The translations under genes were made by a program, and so were the position numbers. Below are positions 61,424 through 64,000 of a stretch of 64,000 bases of DNA, piece after piece. Origin of the DNA: Flavobacterium agrisoli (GTDB lineage: Bacteria; Bacteroidota; Bacteroidia; Flavobacteriales; Flavobacteriaceae); assembly GCF_016522065.1 (NCBI RefSeq), contig NZ_JAEHFV010000001.1, forward strand, positions 1,136,221 through 1,200,220, given 5' to 3'. The first letter of the stretch is position 1, and every line of letters starts with the position of its first letter. Below the pieces are notes generated by a model. It was not told where the DNA came from and searched no databases. It was given only the letters and a program-made list of their open reading frames with translations.

Positions 61424-61554
61424 CACTTTATTTTGATAAAAAAAACGATTCTAAAATAGTTTACAATCAGGTAACTATTTCAATATAAAAACTTAGGACA
61501 ATGTTGGGCTTGAAATAGGAAAAATTTAAATATTAAATTATTAAGTTAATTATT

Positions 61555-61562
61555 TATATTTG
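61555..61562 (+). promoter_or_regulatory. -7 element upstream of the PAS kinase
   Basis: TATATTTG, a perfect TAnnTTTG match ending 4 bases before the ATG at 61567. As with guaA, the transcript would be almost leaderless. Confidence 0.45.
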
Positions 61563-61566
61563 GGTA

Positions 61567-63270
61567 ATGAAAAATAAAACTACTCAAATTATTTTAGTAT
61601 ATCTAGTTATTTCATTGTTCTTGGCCATTGTTTGCCACAAATTCCTAGTATCTAATTATTCTGATTTAGATTACCTTCATTTTAGCTTTTTAAAAGACCT
61701 TACGTTTATTGTTTTAATTGGTTTTTTGTTCAAATACATCTTGGTTAAAAACGAACAAATCAATAAAAATAATCTTAATGATTTAAAAAAAATCAATCAG
61801 CAAATTAACGAATCGAACGAAAAATACAATATAGTAGCAAAAGCAACCAGCGATACTATTTGGGATTGGAAAATACAAGAAGATACAATTATTTGGAATA
61901 AAGGTATTCATAACGTTTTTGGATATAAAAAAACAGACGTAGGCAACTCGTCCAAATGGTGGTTTAATAATATCCATCCCGAAGATAGTATTAAAATGTC
62001 TGTCAAATTATATGCATTTTTAGAGCAAAAAACAGAAAAATGGCAGGATCAATACCGTTTTAGATGTGCTGATGGAACCTACAAATATGTATTGGACAGA
62101 GGTTTTTTATTAAAAGATAAAAACGGAAAAGCCATACGAATGATTGGTGCTTTACAAGACATTACCAATCAAAAAGAGGAAGAGCAGCGTTTAAAATTGT
62201 TAGAAACCGTCATCACACAAGCCAAAGATGCCGTAGTTATCACCAAACCGGGAGATAAAAACAATCCTTTTTTGACCATCATTTACATTAATCCGGCATT
62301 TACCACCATGACGGGTTATGAAGCTAAGGATATTTTAGGAAAATCTCCAATTCTTTTTAAAGGACCACAAACAGATGAAAAAGAGGTTAAAAGGTTAATC
62401 GGTGAAATAAAAAACCAAAGAGAATGTTTTACTGAGTTGCTTAGTTACAAAAAAAATGGTGATATTTATTGGGTACAATTTTCAATGATTCCAATTTTTG
62501 ATAACGAAAAGAAATTATCGCACTGGGTTTCTATACAACGTGATATTACAGAAGTTAAAAAAGCCGAAAAAGAAAAAGAACAACTTATCCGTGAATTGAC
62601 TCAAAACAACAAAGATTTAAAGCAATTTTCTTATATCACTTCGCATAATTTAAGAGCACCATTATCCAATTTAACCGGTTTATTAAATTTAATCGATGAT
62701 ATTGAAATTACAGATAATGAACTTTCGGAAATTTTAGACGGATTTAAAAAGTCAACACAGCTTTTAAGCGAAACCATTAATGATTTGGTCAAGGTAATTG
62801 TCATTAAAGACAACCCTTCAGTTCAAAAAGAAACAATTGTTTTAAAAGATGCCTTTTCAAATGTTTTATCCCAATTAAATTTTCAAATTCAAAAAAGTAA
62901 AACTTTAATCAACCTTGAGTTTGATTCCTATTTAACTCTTAAAACCAATAAATCGTATTTAGAGAGCATTATACTAAATTTAGTCACCAATTCCATTAAA
63001 TACAAAAAGGAAGAAACACCATTGGAAATTGAAATTACAGCCATAAGAGAAAACGATAAGACAATTATTCATTTTAAAGATAACGGAATAGGAATTGATT
63101 TAAGCACCAACCAAGATAAAATATTTGGTTTATACCAAAGATTTCATAATTTTCCTGACAGCAAAGGACTTGGTTTATATCTTGTAAAATCACAAGTAGA
63201 GACAATGGGTGGGACAATTACAATTAACAGCGAAGTAAATGTTGGTACCGAATTTACAATTACGCTATAA
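61567..63270 (+). CDS. PAS sensor histidine kinase
   Basis: A 567-residue kinase. Two membrane helices (about 10-28 and 48-62) precede a coiled-coil and two PAS domains, the first around 90-200 (SDTIWDWKIQEDTIIWNKGI) and the second 215-340 (AVVITKPGDKNNPFLTIIYI). The dimerisation domain has its His360 in SHNLRAPLSN and the ATPase domain reads LVTNSIKYKKEE (N box) and KGLGLYLVKSQVE (G2). The receiver protein gene follows 17 bases later. The signal is unknown; PAS/PAC layout suits redox or ligand sensing. Confidence 0.93.
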   Translation: MKNKTTQIILVYLVISLFLAIVCHKFLVSNYSDLDYLHFSFLKDLTFIVLIGFLFKYILVKNEQINKNNLNDLKKINQQINESNEKYNIVAKATSDTIWDWKIQEDTIIWNKGIHNVFGYKKTDVGNSSKWWFNNIHPEDSIKMSVKLYAFLEQKTEKWQDQYRFRCADGTYKYVLDRGFLLKDKNGKAIRMIGALQDITNQKEEEQRLKLLETVITQAKDAVVITKPGDKNNPFLTIIYINPAFTTMTGYEAKDILGKSPILFKGPQTDEKEVKRLIGEIKNQRECFTELLSYKKNGDIYWVQFSMIPIFDNEKKLSHWVSIQRDITEVKKAEKEKEQLIRELTQNNKDLKQFSYITSHNLRAPLSNLTGLLNLIDDIEITDNELSEILDGFKKSTQLLSETINDLVKVIVIKDNPSVQKETIVLKDAFSNVLSQLNFQIQKSKTLINLEFDSYLTLKTNKSYLESIILNLVTNSIKYKKEETPLEIEITAIRENDKTIIHFKDNGIGIDLSTNQDKIFGLYQRFHNFPDSKGLGLYLVKSQVETMGGTITINSEVNVGTEFTITL

Positions 63271-63287
63271 AACAATTTTAAATTAAG

Positions 63288-63695
63288 ATGTTTGAAACCA
63301 TATTATGCATTGATGATGATCCCATAGCGTTAATGTTATGCAAAAAAGTTATTGCAAAATTTAATTTTTCTAACACGGTTATTACCGCTCAAAATGGGCA
63401 AGAAGCATTGTCACTTTTTGATAATTACCTAACTGATTCAACTCATAATAAAATGCCAAACCTAATTTTCTTAGATTTGAATATGCCTGTTATGAATGGC
63501 TGGGAATTCCTAGAGCAATTTAGCCTAGTCAATTACAAGGTTTTTAGTACAATCCCAATAATAGTACTTTCCTCAACAATTGACCCTGAAGACATCAGCA
63601 AGTCAAAAAAATACCCTAACGTAATTGAATTTCTATCAAAACCCATTACAACAGAAATTTTAAGCTACTTAGACACAAAACTCAAAACATTGTAA
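63288..63695 (+). CDS. Stand-alone response regulator receiver protein
   Basis: A 135-residue receiver domain: LCIDDDPIAL (acidic pair), phospho-acceptor Asp63 in LIFLDLNMPVMNGWEFL, LSSTIDP (Ser/Thr) and EFLSKPIT (Lys). There is no output domain, so it relays phosphate from the PAS kinase. It ends just before the transposase remnant. Confidence 0.92.
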   Translation: MFETILCIDDDPIALMLCKKVIAKFNFSNTVITAQNGQEALSLFDNYLTDSTHNKMPNLIFLDLNMPVMNGWEFLEQFSLVNYKVFSTIPIIVLSSTIDPEDISKSKKYPNVIEFLSKPITTEILSYLDTKLKTL

Positions 63696-63697
63696 CA

Positions 63698-63793
63698 AGT
63701 TCCTGAAATAATTCCCAAGTTTTGTTCTTGATCCAAATATTCTACGATTAATTCAGGAAGGATAAGTTTTAAGAGTTCTATGTAATTTTCCAA
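63698..63793 (-). pseudogene. Remnant of a transposase N-terminus (ISAon1-like)
   Basis: The minus strand reads LENYIELLKLILPELIVEYL, then DQEQNLGIISG, matching from memory the N-terminus of Bacteroidota ISAon1-type transposases (about 100-150 residues). Only 32 residues remain, the start is a TTG, and the frame stops inside the receiver gene. A second scrap, MRKKGINPKSWGGIEDFLT on the minus strand near 63810-63870, may come from the same event. No terminal repeats seen. Confidence 0.4.
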
Positions 63794-63925
63794 AGAGTAT
63801 TTATTTGATGGCTAAGTTAGGAAATCTTCTATTCCTCCCCAACTTTTAGGATTGATCCCCTTTTTTCGCATTACTAAAGTGCTGCAATAAATTGCAGGTT
63901 TTAAACCCGAATCTGAGACCAATAA

Positions 63926-63955
63926 AAAACCCTGTTTCATACGAAACAGGGTTTT
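63926..63955 (-). terminator. Terminator of the rRNA operon to the right
   Basis: AAAACCCTGTTTC (63926-63938) pairs with GAAACAGGGTTTT (63943-63955). On the minus strand it is followed by T's, so it serves a transcript entering from the right, consistent with the rRNA. Confidence 0.85.
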
Positions 63956-63986
63956 AGAAGAATCTGAAATGATTTCAGATTAAAGA

Positions 63987-64000
63987 AAGGCGACGACATA
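63987..64000 (-). rRNA. rrf: 5S ribosomal RNA, 3' end only
   Basis: On the minus strand the window edge reads TATGTCGTCGCC, the 3' end of flavobacterial 5S rRNA (which continues ...GGGAGAGTATGTCGTCGCC). It is followed by TTTCTTT, a short inverted repeat (63961-63981) and then a strong terminator. An rRNA operon should lie beyond 64000. The exact 3' end is uncertain by a few bases. Confidence 0.65.

Noticed and set aside
1..64000. CRISPR array or prophage
   Set aside because: No evenly spaced identical direct repeats of 25-40 bases and no phage structural or integrase genes were found; the toxin-antitoxin pair alone does not indicate a prophage.

Overview
The window comes from a low-GC member of the Bacteroidota, almost certainly a Flavobacteriaceae species close to Flavobacterium. 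The evidence is a gldI gliding lipoprotein, a type IX secretion adhesin with a gliding-motility C-terminal domain, a SusC/SusD pair with an ECF sigma/FecR switch, LytTR and 2TM-domain signalling proteins, and repeated TAnnTTTG promoter elements with no clear Shine-Dalgarno sequences. All gene calls were made by reading the sequence; no database search was run.

Layout. 1-9.4 kb: the start of guaA (cut by the window edge), a CbpA/CbpM-like chaperone pair, a RidA protein, a CLC antiporter that looks fluoride-type, then an operon of a DHH phosphoesterase, gldI and two cyclophilin-FKBP fusion isomerases. 9.4-15.4 kb: a curli (type VIII secretion) locus, csgA-csgB-csgE-csgF-csgG plus a propeller lipoprotein. 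Here csgE is broken at an A10 tract carrying an A AAA AAG slippery heptamer, and CsgG has an extra C-terminal barrel-like domain. 15.4-21.5 kb: purM, a GNAT acetyltransferase, small unknown proteins, an AraC regulator and two tandem paralogous secreted proteins that share conserved upstream blocks. 21.6-30.7 kb: a minus-strand operon, ECF sigma-FecR-SusC-SusD-calcineurin-like phosphoesterase-GDPD, best read as a phosphodiester-scavenging Sus system.

30.8-37.8 kb: two thioredoxin-fold proteins, a LytS/LytTR two-component module with 2TM proteins, and a TonB-dependent receptor. 37.9-46.3 kb: small metabolic genes, a second CLC protein with an HPP protein, a pRiA4b ORF-3-like protein, a four-helix-bundle (23S rRNA IVP family) gene flanked by inverted repeats, a nucleoid-associated protein and a large GAF protein. 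46.4-47.1 kb: a PIN toxin-antitoxin pair. 47.9-54.8 kb: an HD-PycTM (Pycsar-effector-like) fusion diverging by only 23 bp from a 1242-residue surface protein (metallophosphatase, kinase-like core, outer-membrane barrel), followed on the minus strand by a propeller lipoprotein and a second kinase-like protein. 55-64 kb: a giant T9SS adhesin, typA, a PAS histidine kinase with its receiver protein, a transposase remnant, and the 3' end of a 5S rRNA gene at the window edge.

The strongest candidates for something undescribed are the csgE slippery-site split, the phosphatase/kinase-like/HD-PycTM cluster, the four-helix-bundle gene between inverted repeats, and the phosphodiester-type Sus operon.
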